Positions 62,521 through 64,000 of a stretch of 64,000 bases of DNA are shown here, in pieces. A model generated the notes under the pieces. It was not told the DNA's origin, did not search any database, and saw nothing but the letters and a program-made list of their open reading frames with translations. A program made the translations under genes and the position numbers. Source of the stretch: Mycolicibacterium stellerae (lineage in GTDB: Bacteria > Actinomycetota > Actinomycetes > Mycobacteriales > Mycobacteriaceae); contig NZ_RARC01000004.1 of NCBI RefSeq assembly GCF_003719305.1, positions 186,001 to 250,000 of the forward strand. Direction: 5' to 3'. How positions within the stretch are numbered: the stretch's first letter is position 1; each line of letters starts with the position of its first letter.

Positions 62521-63807
62521 CTATCTCGTGGTCGGCGTTGGCGTGGGCGCCAGCGACAGGCCGGTGTAGATCTCGTCGAGCATCGTCGGCAGCAGTGCCT
62601 GCGCAGTCGTGTTGTCGTCGGGCGAGATGGTCAGGTTTGTCCAAATGACCAGGGAGACATCGTTATCCGGGTCGTATCCCATGAACGAATTGAAACCGGG
62701 CATTTCACCGCCGTGGTAGTACATCGCCGCTGTCGGGCCGAACCGCTGATACGAGATGCCGTAGCCGTACTTCTGCCCGTCCGGATTATCCGGGTCCTCG
62801 GGCTGCACGCTTTCCCGCCAAATCCGTTGGAATTCGGCGTTGAAGACCTTGCCCGACACCAGGGCCTGAATCCAGGTTGCGATGTTGTCGGCCGTGGAGA
62901 TGGCGCCGCCGGCCGCGTGGGCGTACGACGGGTTCTGGTTGGTGTAGTCGATGGGCTTCAGCGTCCCGGCCTTCGCGGCGGCCTTGATGTCGGCCGGATA
63001 GGGATCGTCGACCATCGCATAGACCGACCCCCCGTACATGTAGCCGTGCGAGTACGGATCCGGGATCGACGTGTCGTCGATCGCCGGTAGCGATGTCTGC
63101 TGCAGGCCCAACGGTCTGAAGAGCCGGTCGGTGAACTGGTCTGCCAACGGCCGGCCGCCGACCTTCTCGGCGATCACCCCGAGCAGCGCGAAGTTGGTGT
63201 TGTTGTACTCGTAGGTGGTGTTGGGTGGGGCGTTGGGCGGATGGGCGAACGCGATCTCCAACGCCTCCTGAGACGTCCAAGCTTTCGAGGGGTCAGCATC
63301 CAATTCCGCCGAGAGCTCCGGTGCGCTCGTGTAGTTGTAGAGTCCGCTGCGCATCTTCAGCAGATCGGCGACGGTGATGTTGGCGCCGTTCGGCACATCG
63401 GAGACGTAGTCGGACACCGGGTCGGTGAACTTGAGCTTGCCGTCCTGCGCGAGCAGCACGACGATCGCCGCAATCATCGTCTTGGAGTTCGACGCGATCC
63501 GGAAGTGTGTCTCGGCGTCGGGGGGCGTCTGCTTGCCAAGCTCGGTCGTGCCGACCGCCACGGTGTAGCTGCCCTGCGGCGTGCGAATCGCCACGACCGC
63601 TCCGGGCACGAGCATCTCCTTGGTGGCCTTCTCCACGATGGCCTGCAGCCCTGCCTGATCAATGGGCTTGAGTGGCGAAGACGCTGACCGGGTGCCCGCA
63701 GTCGTCGTCGTACCCGATCCCGTCGTCGTCGACGGCGTCGAAGAGCACGCTGTCACCACGAGGGCGGCGCAGGTAGTCATCAAGGCGATCCTGGCCATGC
63801 TGCTCAT
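62521..63807 (-). CDS. Serine hydrolase lipoprotein, beta-lactamase/DD-peptidase fold
   Basis: 428 residues with a lipoprotein signal (IALMTTCAALVVTACSS, Cys about residue 21) and a Thr/Ser-rich linker. The beta-lactamase-related (class C/EstB) domain follows. Catalytic motifs: SxxK in RIASNSKTMIAAI (Ser about residue 106) and YxN in YEYNNTNFALLG. HGGEMPGFNSFMGYDP stands at the third (KTG-equivalent HxG) position. Activity could be esterase, peptidase or D-aminopeptidase. ATG 63807 has AGGAGC upstream. Convergent with ldtB, only 18 bp apart, which suggests envelope co-location but not co-transcription. Confidence 0.88.
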   Translation of the reverse strand: MSSMARIALMTTCAALVVTACSSTPSTTTGSGTTTTAGTRSASSPLKPIDQAGLQAIVEKATKEMLVPGAVVAIRTPQGSYTVAVGTTELGKQTPPDAETHFRIASNSKTMIAAIVVLLAQDGKLKFTDPVSDYVSDVPNGANITVADLLKMRSGLYNYTSAPELSAELDADPSKAWTSQEALEIAFAHPPNAPPNTTYEYNNTNFALLGVIAEKVGGRPLADQFTDRLFRPLGLQQTSLPAIDDTSIPDPYSHGYMYGGSVYAMVDDPYPADIKAAAKAGTLKPIDYTNQNPSYAHAAGGAISTADNIATWIQALVSGKVFNAEFQRIWRESVQPEDPDNPDGQKYGYGISYQRFGPTAAMYYHGGEMPGFNSFMGYDPDNDVSLVIWTNLTISPDDNTTAQALLPTMLDEIYTGLSLAPTPTPTTR

Positions 63808-63927
63808 GAACGGTGCTCCTCGCCGCGTGATCGTGACCGGAGCCTACGGCGACACATGCCGCAGTTGGTCGGAACCGTCGCTGAAATCTGTGCGTGACGC
63901 CCACAAGCGGGCACTTAGGCTGCTTGT

Positions 63928-64000
63928 ATGGCGCCGATCGAAGTCGACGTGCTGGGACTGTCGACATTGGGCGGTCACCACGAACGGCAGGCCGCAGTTC
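63928..64000 (+). CDS. Start of an unidentified gene (partial)
   Basis: ATG 63928 opens a frame (MAPIEVDVLGLSTLGGHHER) that runs off the right edge. There is no strong ribosome site, but the spacing of 120 bp from the divergent serine hydrolase start is normal for a promoter region. Too short to identify. Confidence 0.4.
   Translation, partial: MAPIEVDVLGLSTLGGHHERQAAV

Overview
The window is high-GC actinobacterial DNA from a Mycobacterium/Mycolicibacterium-type chromosome. The diagnostic genes are a single-chain type I fatty acid synthase (fas) followed by acpS, an LdtMt2-type L,D-transpeptidase lipoprotein, MmpL and PapA proteins, and many GTG/TTG starts. From memory of the M. tuberculosis map (not searched here), 3.8-17.0 kb matches Rv2525c-fas-acpS-Rv2522c-bcp-Rv2520c. 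The gene at 61.3 kb matches Rv2518c. About 44 kb therefore lies between genes that are near neighbours in M. tuberculosis, and most of it looks like lineage-specific accessory DNA.

Layout. 0-2.4 kb: end of a polyamine-type ABC importer operon (minus strand). 2.5-3.6 kb: epoxide hydrolase. 3.8-17 kb: fatty-acid synthesis core with peptidase, peroxiredoxin and a small DUF3618 protein. 17.6-20.7 kb: large ATPase/LuxR regulator and a small protein. 20.8-27.0 kb: nitrile/amide utilisation locus with cobalt-type nitrile hydratase (beta, alpha, activator), cobalt transporter CbtB/CbtA, acetamidase/formamidase, a DUF1097 membrane protein, a MarR regulator and an AmiC-like cytoplasmic amide sensor. 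27.1-32.2 kb: CoA-transferase, AccD3-like carboxyltransferase and MatC-type carrier under a divergent GntR regulator. 32.2-35.2 kb: Lrp/AsnC regulator divergent from a lone pyruvate-dehydrogenase-E1-like enzyme.

35.2-52.0 kb: a compact glycolipid locus. A reducing PKS, PapA acyltransferase, MmpL transporter and GT2 glycosyltransferase form one overlapping operon. It is flanked by a GT1 glycosyltransferase, a Gap-family membrane protein and a small secreted protein. Divergent from it is a tandem of two TetR regulators and a third protein that keeps only the TetR ligand-binding half, fused to a membrane anchor and a proline-rich tail.

52.0-61.0 kb: a decayed mobile region. It holds three diguanylate cyclases (two are inverted paralogues about 5.4 kb apart), frameshifted remnants of an alpha-methylacyl-CoA racemase and a phytoene-dehydrogenase-like oxidoreductase, IS21, IS481 and tyrosine-recombinase remnants, an intact uncharacterised membrane protein, and an acetolactate decarboxylase with a replaced N-terminus. 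It ends at tRNA-Lys(CTT). 61.2-64 kb: core-like ldtB, a beta-lactamase-fold lipoprotein and the start of one more gene.

The most unusual items are the HTH-less membrane-anchored TetR domain, the glycolipid cluster of unknown product, the nitrile hydratase locus with its MarR/AmiC-like pair, and the CoA-transferase/carboxyltransferase/MatC module. No CRISPR array or phage structural gene was seen.
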